From contig NZ_FOFF01000008.1 in NCBI RefSeq assembly GCF_900110755.1, forward strand, positions 132,346-196,345: a stretch of 64,000 nucleotides of DNA. The letters are read 5' to 3'. Below, piece after piece: positions 1 to 8,519 of the stretch. The position numbers were made by a program, and so were the translations under genes. Below the pieces are notes generated by a model. That model did not search any database. It had not been told where the DNA came from and worked only from the letters and a program-made list of their open reading frames with translations. How positions within the stretch are numbered: position 1 is the first letter of the stretch; each line of letters opens with the position of its first letter. The DNA is from Streptomyces sp. yr375 (GTDB taxonomy: Bacteria; Actinomycetota; Actinomycetes; Streptomycetales; Streptomycetaceae).

Positions 1-401
1 CCGGCATCGTCGTTGATCTTCAGCGTGCGGTCGAAGGAGAACTTGACGTCCTCGGAGGTGAGCGCGTCGCCGTTGCTGAACTTCAGGCCGTCCTTCAGGG
101 TGCACGAGTAGACCTGGGTCTTCGTGTCGGTGAAGGTGCACTCCTTGGCCGCGTCCGGCTCGGGTTCGGTGCCGCCCTTGGGGAAGCTCAGCAGGGACTG
201 GAAGACGTTGTTGAACAACAGCCAGGAGCCTGGGTCGTAGCCGGACGCGGGGTCGGTGGCGAGGACGTCGTCGGACATTCCCAGGACGACGGAGGAGGAG
301 TCGCCCCCGGATCCGCCGCTCTGGGTGCCGCAGCCGGTCAACAGGCCCGAGGCCAGTCCCGCCACGATGGGCAGGACCGGCCACTGGTTACGCATGTTCA
401 C
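1..401 (-). CDS. Peptide-type ABC transporter solute-binding lipoprotein (partial, 3' end outside window)
   Basis: N-terminal 133 or so residues of an extracellular solute-binding protein of the SBP_bac_5 (peptide/nickel) family. A lipoprotein signal is visible: a short basic start, a hydrophobic stretch and the lipobox LLTGC. The reading frame then resembles the neighbouring gene at 475-2082 closely (both carry a CTFTDT/CAFTDS-like block, a K(D/S)GL(K/T)F(S/A)NGDA block and a SEDVKFS/AEDVKFS block), so the two are tandem paralogues. I chose the GTG at 401 because a GAAGG Shine-Dalgarno lies 6 nt upstream; an ATG two codons later is an alternative. It follows the paralogue by 73 nt on the same strand and is probably in the same transcript. 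Permease and ATPase genes, if present, would lie left of the window. Confidence 0.85.
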   Translation of the reverse strand, partial: MNMRNQWPVLPIVAGLASGLLTGCGTQSGGSGGDSSSVVLGMSDDVLATDPASGYDPGSWLLFNNVFQSLLSFPKGGTEPEPDAAKECTFTDTKTQVYSCTLKDGLKFSNGDALTSEDVKFSFDRTLKINDDA

Positions 402-474
402 GAAGTGCCTTCGTCGTCGGTTCTCGTCACACCGGAGCCGCCGTCCCGGGCCCCGGGCCGTCTGGGGGGTTCGG

Positions 475-2082
475 TCAGTTGCTGACGCCTCGGCCCAGCT
501 CCCACAGTTGGAGGGTCGCGGAGGAGTTCAGCGCGTACGCCGTGCCCGTGATGTCGCTGTTGGCGGCGACGTACTGCTTGCCCTGCCACAGGGGCAGGAT
601 CGGTACGTCCTGGGCGACGATGTCCTGGATCTTCGTCAGGCTCTTGGCGGCGCTGAGGCGGTCGGCCTCGCGGCGGGAGGCCGGGATCAGGTCGCTGATG
701 ATGTCCTTTTCGGCGTAGGACGACTTGAGGACGTTGTCCTTGTCGAGGAACGGCGCGACGAAGTTGTCGGCGTCGGGGAAGTCGGGGAACCAGCCCATGC
801 CGTAGACGGCGTACTCGCCCTTGTGCTGGGCCGGGACGAACGACTCCCAGGGGGTGCCCTCGATGCTGACGTCGAACAGGCCGGTGTCGTTGAGCTGCTT
901 CTGCAGCGTCTCGAACTCCTGCTTCGTGGCCGGGCCGTAGTGGTCGGTCGTGTAGTGCAGCGTCAGCTTCACCGGGGTGGTGATGTCCGCGTCGGCGAGC
1001 AGGGTCTTGGCCTTGCCGACGTTCGGGTCGCCGTAGGTGTTGAAGAACGAGTTGGAGTGGCCGATGAGGGTGGCCGGGACCAGCGAGTAGAGGGGCTCGG
1101 CCTGGGAGCCGTACACCTTGGTGACGAGTTCGGCGCGGTCGACGACCTGGGCCATCGCCTGGCGCACGGCCTTGGACTTGACCGTGGGGGCGGTGGTGTT
1201 GAAGGCCAGGTAGCGGATCTCGAGGCCGTTGAGCTCGACCATGTCGATGTCGCCGCTGACGGAGCCCGCGGCGAGCTTCTTGATCTGCTCGGGCGACATG
1301 GTGCGGGTCATGAGGTCGATGTCGCCCTTCTGGAGGGCGGCGCCCATGGCGTCGGCGTCCTTGTAGGAGACCATGTCGACCTCGTCGTTGTTCACCTTCA
1401 GCGTCCCCTTGTAGTGGGGGTTCTTGGTGAACACGGCCTTGGTCATCTGGCGGCCGTCGGTCTCGGCCTTGAGGGTGTAGGGGCCGGAGCCGTCGATCGC
1501 GAAGCCGGCGCGCAGCTTGGCCTTGTCGTAGTCGTCGGGGTTGACGATGCCGGCGACCGGGGTCGACAACTTGAAGGGGAAAGTGGCGTCGGCGGTCTTG
1601 AGATGGAAGATGACTTCGTTGTCGCCCTGCGTTTCGATGGTGTCGATCGTGGAGAGCAGGGCGAACACGCCGGAGTCGGCCTTGATGGTGCGGGCGCGCT
1701 CGATGGAGAACTTGACGTCCTCGGCGGTGACGGCGTCGCCGTTGGCGAAGGTCAGGCCGCTGCGCAGCTTGCAGGCGTAGCGCTCGTTGCCGCTGTCGGT
1801 GAAGGCGCAGCTCTGGGCCGCCTCGGGGACGGGTTCGCCCTCGCCCTTGGGCTGGATCATCAGGGTCTGCACGGTCTGGCGCAGGATGTTCCAGGTGCCG
1901 ACGTCGTAGGAATAGGCGGGGTCGAACGGCGCCGGGGTGTCCTTGGTGGCGGTGAACCGGTCGGTGGTGCCGACGACAATGGCGTTTCCGCTGCTGCCGG
2001 CGCCTTCGGACGCGCCGCAGGCGGCGAGTACGGGCGCGAGCAGACCGATCACGGTCGGCAGCACCAATGTCTTGCGGTTCAT
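475..2082 (-). CDS. Peptide-type ABC transporter solute-binding lipoprotein
   Basis: A 535-residue extracellular solute-binding protein of the SBP_bac_5 family, expected to be lipid-anchored outside the membrane and to deliver peptides or a similar solute to an ABC permease. The signal peptide ends in the lipobox LAAC with the lipidated cysteine at residue 22. Length is normal for dipeptide/oligopeptide-binding proteins. Family features include the NGDAVTAEDVKFSIERAR block around residues 113-130. The start ATG at 2082 has a GGAG about 10 nt upstream. It is the first gene of a leftward unit continuing into the paralogue at 401. Substrate cannot be told from sequence; no permease is visible in the window. 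Confidence 0.9.
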   Translation of the reverse strand: MNRKTLVLPTVIGLLAPVLAACGASEGAGSSGNAIVVGTTDRFTATKDTPAPFDPAYSYDVGTWNILRQTVQTLMIQPKGEGEPVPEAAQSCAFTDSGNERYACKLRSGLTFANGDAVTAEDVKFSIERARTIKADSGVFALLSTIDTIETQGDNEVIFHLKTADATFPFKLSTPVAGIVNPDDYDKAKLRAGFAIDGSGPYTLKAETDGRQMTKAVFTKNPHYKGTLKVNNDEVDMVSYKDADAMGAALQKGDIDLMTRTMSPEQIKKLAAGSVSGDIDMVELNGLEIRYLAFNTTAPTVKSKAVRQAMAQVVDRAELVTKVYGSQAEPLYSLVPATLIGHSNSFFNTYGDPNVGKAKTLLADADITTPVKLTLHYTTDHYGPATKQEFETLQKQLNDTGLFDVSIEGTPWESFVPAQHKGEYAVYGMGWFPDFPDADNFVAPFLDKDNVLKSSYAEKDIISDLIPASRREADRLSAAKSLTKIQDIVAQDVPILPLWQGKQYVAANSDITGTAYALNSSATLQLWELGRGVSN

Positions 2083-2558
2083 GCTCGAGTTTCTCCAGAG
2101 CTGTCGGTCCGTGTATCCGGCATGCAGGGGTGTCGCGGCGGATCACGGGGAGGGCGATGTTCCCGCCACGAGGTTAGTCCGCACCGGCACGAGGGCTCGC
2201 GGCAACCGGAGTTGAAAGTCCATCACGCAGCGGAACCGGCCGTGGACGCACTGAACAAACGCCAGCGGAAGGATTCGTACAGCGAATCACCAATCGGGAC
2301 ACAAAGGTGCGACCGGCCCTCTCGAAATCGGCACAGAAACACACGGAGAGCCATCTGTCGACCCCCGATCGGGTGGGGAACGTCACATGCGCGAAAGGGT
2401 TCCGGTAGGCCGGAATTCGGCCGTCGTGGAGGCGTCGGTGGAGATCCGAATTCCCCCGCGCGCACGCCCGCCGAATTCCTTGTTGTCGGCGGTGCACGCT
2501 GGGTGAACGCCCTATCGGAATTTCCGTCGCGGGCCGCTCTTCAATGATCGTCCCGGGG
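2083..2558. other. Intergenic region upstream of the solute-binding protein gene
   Basis: A 476-nt stretch between the HAD phosphatase gene and the solute-binding lipoprotein, both leftward. It must carry the promoter of the transporter unit. I see several GAATTC-centred words (near 2410, 2450 and 2470) but no convincing inverted repeat, no hairpin followed by T residues and no credible small ORF with a ribosome-binding site on either strand. Confidence 0.5.
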
Positions 2559-3257
2559 TCAGCGGAGCGGCATCAGGCCACGGAGAAAAGGCAGGTCGAC
2601 CTGTTCCAGGGAGGGGACGACGGTGCGTCGCGCGGAGGGCGTGATGGGGGCCACGGAGGGCACCGCGACGACATGGCAGCCCGCCGCCTCCGCCGAGGCG
2701 ACGCCGGTCGCGGTGTCCTCGACGACGGCGCATCTGGCGGGGTCGACGCCGAGGCCTGCGGCGGCGAACAGGTAGGGGTCGGGGTACGGCTTGGTGCGCG
2801 GGACCTCGTCACCGGCGACGGTGAGGTGGAAGTTGCCGGCGCCGAGCGAGGCGAGGACGCGGTCGATGATGCGCCGGTGGGAGGCGGAGACGAGGGCGGT
2901 GGGGACATCGTGCTCGGCCAGTTCGTCGAGCAGTCGGGCGGCGCCCGGCATCAGGGGCAGGGCGCGGGTGATGCGGTCCTCGAAGCCGTCGTTGAGCAGG
3001 ACGGTCAGGTCTGCGAGGGCGATCTCGGCCCCGGTCGCCTCGATCAGGAACCCGGCGCTGCGGCTCATCGGGCCGCCGACGACGACATGGCGCCAGGAGT
3101 CGTCGAGGGCGTGGCCGAGTCCGGCGAAGATCTCGACCTCGACGTCCCACCAGAAGCCCTCGGTGTCCACCAGGGTGCCGTCCATGTCGAGGAGCACGGC
3201 CTGGAGGGCTGAGCCTTCGGCCGTTCGGGTCACTGACGCGGGAACCGTGCTGGTCAT
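2559..3257 (-). CDS. HAD-superfamily phosphatase (phosphoglycolate phosphatase / beta-phosphoglucomutase-like)
   Basis: A 232-residue cytosolic HAD hydrolase. Motif I is DMDGTLVDTEG near residue 24, with both catalytic aspartates; motif II is the serine in ALVSASH; motif III lysine sits in PRTKPYPDP; motif IV is VVEDTATG. A helical cap domain between motifs I and II places it in subclass I, with phosphoglycolate phosphatases and phosphosugar mutases. The ATG at 3257 has a strong AAGGAGG 9 nt upstream. It lies downstream of metH on the same strand but behind a hairpin terminator, so it is probably transcribed separately or by partial read-through. Substrate unknown. Confidence 0.85.
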   Translation of the reverse strand: MTSTVPASVTRTAEGSALQAVLLDMDGTLVDTEGFWWDVEVEIFAGLGHALDDSWRHVVVGGPMSRSAGFLIEATGAEIALADLTVLLNDGFEDRITRALPLMPGAARLLDELAEHDVPTALVSASHRRIIDRVLASLGAGNFHLTVAGDEVPRTKPYPDPYLFAAAGLGVDPARCAVVEDTATGVASAEAAGCHVVAVPSVAPITPSARRTVVPSLEQVDLPFLRGLMPLR

Positions 3258-3280
3258 CCACGTACCTCCTTGAGGGACGA

Positions 3281-3312
3281 GCAGGCCGGTTCCCGTGAAG
3301 GAACCGGCCTGC
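3281..3312 (-). terminator. Rho-independent-type hairpin after metH
   Basis: A perfect 13-bp stem (GCAGGCCGGTTCC / GGAACCGGCCTGC) with a 6-nt loop, in the 151-nt gap between the metH stop codon and the start of the HAD gene. No clear T run follows, as is common in Streptomyces. Confidence 0.7.
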
Positions 3313-3373
3313 AGTGGACCGACCAGTGTACGACTTATCCGATCAGTGTGCTCAGCGGCACGCCTGGCACCAC

Positions 3374-3418
3374 GCGTACGTCACCGTGCGTACATCACCA
3401 TGCGTACGTCACCGTGCG
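3374..3418. repeat. Three 14-bp tandem repeats at the metH 3' end
   Basis: Three adjoining copies of GCGTACRTCACCRT (3374-3387, 3388-3401, 3402-3415) and the first 3 bases of a fourth. Copies 1 and 3 are identical. The third copy overlaps the metH stop codon at 3409-3411. Confidence 0.8.
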
Positions 3419-6400
3419 TTGAAGTATTTCGCCTCGGGGTGGTGGATGACGATGGCGTCGGTGGACTGTTCGGGGTGGAGTTGGAATTCTTCGGAGAGGT
3501 GGACGCCGATTCGTTCGGGTTGGAGGAGGTCGGCGATCTTGGCGCGGTCTTCGAGGTTGGGGCAGGCGCCGTAGCCGAGGGAGAAGCGGGCGCCGCGGTA
3601 TTTGAGGGCGAACATGTCCTGGACGTCGGTGGGGTCTTCGCCGGCGTAGCCGAGTTCGGAGCGGACGCGGGCGTGCCAGTATTCGGCGAGGGCTTCGGCC
3701 AACTGCACGGAGAGGCCGTGGAGTTCGAGGTAGTCGCGGTAGGCGTTGGCTTCGAAGAGTTTGGCTGTTTCCTCGCCGATGCGGTTGCCGACGGTGACGA
3801 TCTGGAGTCCGACGACGTCCCGTTCTCCGGTTTCTTCGGGGCGGAAGTAGTCGGCGAGGCAGAGGCGGCGGCCTCGGTGCTGGCGGGGGAAGGTGAAGCG
3901 GGTGCGTTCGTTGCCGTCGTCGTCCAGGATGATGAGGTCGTCGTCTTTGGAGACGCAGGGGAAGTAGCCGTAGACGACGGCGGCTTCGAGGAGGTTGTCG
4001 GTCTGGAGTTTGTCGAGCAGGCCGCGCAGCCGGGGGCGGCCCTCGGTCTCGACGAGTTCCTCGTAGGTGGGTCCGTCGCCGGTGCGGGCCTGCTTCAGGC
4101 CCCATTGGCCCTTGAAGAGGGCGCCCTCGTCGAGCCAGGACGCGTACTCCTTGAGCTGGATGCCCTTGATGACGCGCGTGCCCGCGAAGGGCGGGGTGGG
4201 GACGGGGTTGTCGGTGGCGACGTCGGAGCGGACGTGGCCTTCCTCCGGGCGCTCCTCGACCAGCGTGCTCGCGGCGGCGGTGGTGGTGCGGACGCGGCGT
4301 TGTTTCAGTTCGGGGAGGGCTGCTCCGGGGATGCCGCGTTTGACGCCGATGAGGGCGTCCATGAGGCGCAGGCCTTCGAAGGCGTCGCGGGCGTAGCGGA
4401 CTTCGCCTTCGTAGATCTCGTGCAGGTCCTGCTCGACGTAGGCGCGGGTGAGGGCCGCGCCGCCGAGGATCACCGGATAGTCGGCCGCCAGGCCCCGCTG
4501 GTTGAGCTCCTCCAGGTTCTCCTTCATGATCACGGTGGATTTGACGAGGAGGCCGGACATGCCGATGACGTCGGCGCGGTGTTCGGCGGCGGCGTCGAGG
4601 ATCGCGGAGACGGGTTGTTTGATGCCGAGGTTGACGACGGTGTAGCCGTTGTTGGAGAGGATGATGTCGACGAGGTTCTTGCCGATGTCGTGGACGTCGC
4701 CGCGGACGGTGGCCAGGACGATGGTGCCCTTGCCGTCGTCGTCGGTCTTCTCCATGTGCGGTTCGAGGTGGGCGACGGCGGTCTTCATGATCTCGGCGGA
4801 CTGGAGCACGAAGGGCAGTTGCATCTGGCCGGAGCCGAACAGTTCGCCGACGACCTTCATGCCGTCCAGGAGGGTGTCGTTGACGATGTCCAGCGCCGGA
4901 CGCGTCTGCAGGGCCTGGTCGAGGTCGGTTTCCAGGCCGTTCTTCTCGCCGTCGATGACACGGCGTTTGAGGCGCTCCTCCAGGGGGAGGGCGGCGAGTT
5001 CCTCGGCCCGGCCGGCCTTGAGGGACTTCGTCGTCGCGCCCTCGAACAGTTGCATGAGCTTCTGCAGCGGGTCGTAGCCCTCCGCCCGCCGGTCGTGGAT
5101 GAGGTCGAGGGCGGTCTGTACTTCTTCGTCGGTGAAGCGGGCGATGGGCAGGATCTTGCTGGCGTGGACGATCGCGGAGTCCAGGCCGGCTTTGACGCAT
5201 TCGTCGAGGAAGACGGAGTTGAGGAGGATGCGGGCGGCGGGGTTGAGGCCGAAGGAGATGTTCGACAGGCCCAGGGTGGTCTGGACGTCGGGGTGGCGGC
5301 GTTTGAGTTCGCGGATGGCTTCGATGGTGGCGACGCCGTCGCCGCGGGATTCTTCCTGGCCGGTGCAGATGGTGAAGGTCAGGGTGTCGATGAGGATGTC
5401 CTCCTCGCGGATGCCCCAGTTCCCGGTGAGGTCGTCGATGAGGCGTTCGGCGATCTCGACCTTCTTCTGCGGGGTGCGGGCCTGGCCTTCCTCGTCGATG
5501 GTCAGCGCGATCAGTGCGGCGCCGTGTTCCTGGGCCAGGCGGGTGACTTTGGCGAAGCGGGAGTCAGGGCCGTCGCCGTCCTCGTAGTTGACGGAGTTGA
5601 TGACCGCCCGCCCGCCGAGTTTTTCCAGCCCGGCCCGGATCACGGGGACCTCGGTGGAGTCCAGGACGATGGGGAGGGTGGAGGCGGTCGCGAAGCGGCC
5701 GGCGAGTTCGGCCATGTCGGCGACGCCGTCGCGGCCGACGTAGTCGACGCACAGGTCCAGGAGGTGCGCGCCCTCACGGATCTGCTCCCGGGCGAGCTCC
5801 ACGCAGTCGTCCCAGCGGGCTTCGAGCATGGCCTCGCGGAACTTCTTCGAGCCGTTGGCGTTGGTGCGCTCGCCGATCGCGAGGTAGGAGGTGTCCTGGC
5901 GGAAGGGGACGCTCTGGTAGAGGGAGGCGGCGCCGGGCTCGGGGCGCGGGTCGCGGGCCGGCGGGGTCAGGCCTCGGACGCGTTCGACGACCTGGCGCAG
6001 GTGTTCGGGGGTGGTGCCGCAGCAGCCGCCGACCAGGGACAGGCCGTACTCGCGCACGAAGTTCTCCTGCGCGTCGGCCAGCTCGGGTGCGGACAGCGGG
6101 TAGTGCGCGCCGTTCTTCCCGAGCACCGGCAGGCCCGCGTTCGGCATACACGCCAGCGGAATACGCGCGTTACGGGCCAGGTAGCGCAGGTGCTCGCTCA
6201 TCTCCGCCGGACCCGTCGCGCAGTTCATGCCGATCATGTCGATGCCGAGCGGCTCCAGCGCCGTCAGCGCGGCGCCGATCTCCGAGCCCAGCAGCATGGT
6301 GCCCGTCGTCTCCACCGTCACCGAAACAATCAGCGGCACGTCCAGGCCGGCCTGCTCGCGGGCGCGGTGGGCGCCCAGCACGGCGGCCTTGGTCTGGAGC

Positions 6401-6933
6401 AGGTCCTGGGTGGTCTCGACGATGAGCGCGTCGGAGCCGCCGGTGATGAGGCCCTCGGCGTTGCGCTGATAGGCGTCGCGCAGCGTGGTGAAGTCGATGT
6501 GGCCGAGGGTCGGCAGCTTGGTGCCGGGGCCGATCGAGCCCAGCACCCAGCGCTGCCGGCCGTCACGGGCGGCGAAGGCGTCGGCGGTCTCGCGGGCGAT
6601 GCGGGCACCGGCCTCGGACAGTTCGTACACCCGTTCGGGGATGTCGTACTCGACCATGGCGGAGTGGTTTGCGCCGAACGTGTTGGTCTCGACGCAGTCC
6701 ACGCCCGCGTCGAAGTACTCCTCGTGCACGGAGCGGACGATGTCCGGCCGGGTGACGTTGAGGATCTCGTTGCAGCCCTCGAGGTTCTCGAAGTCCTCGA
6801 GGGTGGGCTCCTGGGCCTGGAGCATGGTGCCCATGGCTCCGTCGGCCACCACGACACGCGTGGCCAGGGCCGCTCGGAGCGCGGACACACGGGTCCGGCT
6901 GTCGGCGGAAGGGGTCGGCGGCACAGAGGCCAT
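3409..6933 (-). CDS. metH: Cobalamin-dependent methionine synthase
   Basis: A 1174-residue cytosolic enzyme that transfers the methyl group of 5-methyltetrahydrofolate to homocysteine through methylcobalamin. All modules are present in order. The N-terminal homocysteine domain has the zinc cysteines in GMNCATGP and GGCCGTTP. Next come a pterin-binding domain starting near the ERTNANGSKKF block and a cobalamin cap domain. The B12-binding Rossmann domain has the DVHDIGKNL motif, whose His is the lower cobalt ligand. The C-terminal AdoMet reactivation domain ends in a GYGACPNLEDRAK block. The start ATG at 6933 follows a GGGAG. No cobalamin riboswitch is visible upstream. It is divergent from gylR. 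Confidence 0.97.
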   Translation of the reverse strand: MASVPPTPSADSRTRVSALRAALATRVVVADGAMGTMLQAQEPTLEDFENLEGCNEILNVTRPDIVRSVHEEYFDAGVDCVETNTFGANHSAMVEYDIPERVYELSEAGARIARETADAFAARDGRQRWVLGSIGPGTKLPTLGHIDFTTLRDAYQRNAEGLITGGSDALIVETTQDLLQTKAAVLGAHRAREQAGLDVPLIVSVTVETTGTMLLGSEIGAALTALEPLGIDMIGMNCATGPAEMSEHLRYLARNARIPLACMPNAGLPVLGKNGAHYPLSAPELADAQENFVREYGLSLVGGCCGTTPEHLRQVVERVRGLTPPARDPRPEPGAASLYQSVPFRQDTSYLAIGERTNANGSKKFREAMLEARWDDCVELAREQIREGAHLLDLCVDYVGRDGVADMAELAGRFATASTLPIVLDSTEVPVIRAGLEKLGGRAVINSVNYEDGDGPDSRFAKVTRLAQEHGAALIALTIDEEGQARTPQKKVEIAERLIDDLTGNWGIREEDILIDTLTFTICTGQEESRGDGVATIEAIRELKRRHPDVQTTLGLSNISFGLNPAARILLNSVFLDECVKAGLDSAIVHASKILPIARFTDEEVQTALDLIHDRRAEGYDPLQKLMQLFEGATTKSLKAGRAEELAALPLEERLKRRVIDGEKNGLETDLDQALQTRPALDIVNDTLLDGMKVVGELFGSGQMQLPFVLQSAEIMKTAVAHLEPHMEKTDDDGKGTIVLATVRGDVHDIGKNLVDIILSNNGYTVVNLGIKQPVSAILDAAAEHRADVIGMSGLLVKSTVIMKENLEELNQRGLAADYPVILGGAALTRAYVEQDLHEIYEGEVRYARDAFEGLRLMDALIGVKRGIPGAALPELKQRRVRTTTAAASTLVEERPEEGHVRSDVATDNPVPTPPFAGTRVIKGIQLKEYASWLDEGALFKGQWGLKQARTGDGPTYEELVETEGRPRLRGLLDKLQTDNLLEAAVVYGYFPCVSKDDDLIILDDDGNERTRFTFPRQHRGRRLCLADYFRPEETGERDVVGLQIVTVGNRIGEETAKLFEANAYRDYLELHGLSVQLAEALAEYWHARVRSELGYAGEDPTDVQDMFALKYRGARFSLGYGACPNLEDRAKIADLLQPERIGVHLSEEFQLHPEQSTDAIVIHHPEAKYFNAR

Positions 6934-7023
6934 GTAAGGGCTCCCTCAGATGCGACGGCTGTCGGCTTTGCGTCACCTCAGGATGCGTGCGGAAACGACA
7001 TCCCGTGGAGAGCGCACGCCGTC

Positions 7024-7053
7024 AGGGTAGCCGGACGGAGGCCTTATGGTCAG
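7024..7053 (-). promoter_or_regulatory. Candidate metH promoter
   Basis: Reading leftward, CTGACC (7053-7048) is separated by 18 nt from TACCCT (7029-7024), a fair match to the housekeeping sigma HrdB consensus (TTGACN / TANNNT). It lies 90 nt upstream of the metH start. It is judged by eye only. Confidence 0.45.
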
Positions 7054-7288
7054 GGGCGTCCACGGGACGGACGAACGTGGCGGGCGACCGTGACCGACGA
7101 AGGTGACGGGCGGACGTGGCGGCGGGGCCCGCGCGGGGGTGTGCGGAGCGCGGGCGTGTCCCGCCGGGCAGACGAGTGACGTGATGTGACGTGACGCGTG
7201 TCGGGACGTCGCATCGAGACATGTTCGAGACACGTGTCGAAACGCGAATCGGCCGACCATTAGCGGGAGGTCGGCATGGACCGGTAGT

Positions 7289-7305
7289 GTTCGACATTGC
7301 CGAAC
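7289..7305. promoter_or_regulatory. GylR operator upstream of gylR
   Basis: A 17-bp palindrome, GTTCG-ACATTGC-CGAAC, about 56 nt upstream of the gylR start and overlapping a -10-like TAGTGT (7285-7290). A 14/17 match recurs upstream of glpF (8373-8389), which points to a common IclR-family operator and autoregulation by GylR. Confidence 0.75.
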
Positions 7306-7360
7306 GCCGGTGGCGACTACCGCGCGTGGTTCGGTCGAAGGGGACGGAGGCAGGACGGCG

Positions 7361-8125
7361 ATGGCACGGAACATCCAGTCGGTCGAACGTGCGGCCGCGA
7401 TGCTGCGGCTGCTCGCGGGCGGCGAGCGGCGCCTGGGCCTGTCGGACATCGCCTCGTCCACGGGTCTGGCCAAGGGCACCGCGCACGGCATCCTGCGCAC
7501 CCTCCAGCAGGAGGGCTTCGTCGAGCAGGACGACGCCTCCGGGCGCTACCAGCTCGGCGCGGAGCTGCTGCGCCTGGGCACCACCTACCTGGACGTGCAC
7601 GAGCTGCGCGCGCGTGCCCTGGTGTGGACGGACGACCTGGCCCGTTCCAGCGGCGAGAGCGTGCACCTGGGGGTGCTGCACCAGCAGGGCGTGCTGATCG
7701 TGCACCACGTCTTCCGGCCCGACGACAGCCGGCAGGTGCTGGAGATCGGCGCCATGCAGCCGCTGCACTCCACGGCCCTGGGCAAGGTGCTGTCGGCCTA
7801 CGACCCGGTCGCGCACAGCGAGGCCCTAGAGGCCGAGCGCAAGCCGTTCACGGACCGTACGGTGTGCGAGCCGGAGGCCTTCGAGCACATCCTCGACCTC
7901 ACGCGCGCGCGTGGCTACGCGGCCGACGTGGAGGAGACCTGGGAGGGCGTGGCCTCCATCGCCGCGCCCATCCACGACCGGCGCCGCATGCCCGTCGGCG
8001 CGGTCGGCATCACGGGCGCCGTGGAACGGCTGGGCCGGGACGGCGAGCTGCGCCCCGAGCTGATCGCGGCGGTACGCGACTGCGCCCGCGCGGTGTCGCG
8101 GGACCTGGGCGCCGGGCGCTTCTGA
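7361..8125 (+). CDS. gylR: Glycerol operon repressor, IclR family
   Basis: A 254-residue IclR-type regulator. The N-terminal winged helix-turn-helix spans roughly residues 5-65 (block LSDIASSTGLAKGTAHGILR), followed by the IclR effector-binding domain. The sequence matches what I know of S. coelicolor GylR, which represses glycerol catabolism and is inactivated by a glycerol-derived inducer. I start at the ATG at 7361 (MARNIQS) because it has a GGAGG upstream and fits the known protein; an upstream in-frame ATG at 7310 lacks support. A hairpin follows the gene, and the glpF-glpK-glpD operon lies downstream in the same direction with its own operator. Confidence 0.95.
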   Translation: MARNIQSVERAAAMLRLLAGGERRLGLSDIASSTGLAKGTAHGILRTLQQEGFVEQDDASGRYQLGAELLRLGTTYLDVHELRARALVWTDDLARSSGESVHLGVLHQQGVLIVHHVFRPDDSRQVLEIGAMQPLHSTALGKVLSAYDPVAHSEALEAERKPFTDRTVCEPEAFEHILDLTRARGYAADVEETWEGVASIAAPIHDRRRMPVGAVGITGAVERLGRDGELRPELIAAVRDCARAVSRDLGAGRF

Positions 8126-8141
8126 GAAGTACGTGAGAGCG

Positions 8142-8170
8142 GGCCGGGACGTCGCGACGACGTCCCGGCC
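8142..8170 (+). terminator. Hairpin terminator after gylR
   Basis: A perfect 13-bp stem (GGCCGGGACGTCG / CGACGTCCCGGCC) with a 3-nt loop, 17 nt after the gylR stop codon. Confidence 0.75.
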
Positions 8171-8372
8171 TGTGGCATACCCTGAAACAATCTCGAAATA
8201 GTACAAAAAGGGCGAGAGTACGCGCACCGACGCGAAGATCGATAACCCACACCGGCCCCACAGCAACCCGACGCCGACCCCGCATCGGCCCCGCGCCGCT
8301 GAATAACGATCGTGTTTTCGATAACAGCACTCTTGACGCACACGTAACGCCGGGGCAAGACTCCCGTCCATC

Positions 8373-8414
8373 GGTCGGCATTGTCGAACACTTGACGGCA
8401 ATACACGCTAGAGT
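8373..8414 (+). promoter_or_regulatory. glpF operon operator and promoter region
   Basis: The operator copy at 8373-8389 (GGTCGGCATTGTCGAAC) matches the palindrome upstream of gylR in 14 of 17 positions. Directly after it come TTGACG (8392-8397) and TAGAGT (8409-8414). These hexamers are only 11 nt apart, so they cannot be one standard promoter; TAGAGT is a good Streptomyces -10 and may use a weaker -35 inside the operator. The rest of the 394-nt gylR-glpF gap shows only the gylR terminator hairpin. Confidence 0.65.
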
Positions 8415-8519
8415 GTGACAACGCCAAAGGGCCGGCATCGCTCTCACCCCCGAGGGCGCACGAACCCCCGGCGGGAACCGGGGTTCGGCTTCCCTGGACG
8501 AAGGACAAAGGAGTCGCGG

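Noticed and set aside
256..2547. A 763-codon open frame opposite the peptide-binding lipoproteins
   Set aside because: The leftward frames have lipoboxes, ribosome-binding sites and family motifs; the rightward frame has none.
6934..7020. Possible cobalamin or SAH/SAM riboswitch upstream of metH
   Set aside because: I could not find a B12-box-like sequence or the conserved SAH/SAM aptamer cores; only a promoter-like pair is visible.
3295..7179. A 1294-codon open frame opposite metH
   Set aside because: It is antisense to a full-length MetH with all catalytic motifs; long antisense frames are expected in very GC-rich DNA, and its composition (runs of Gly/Val/Asp) fits a shadow.
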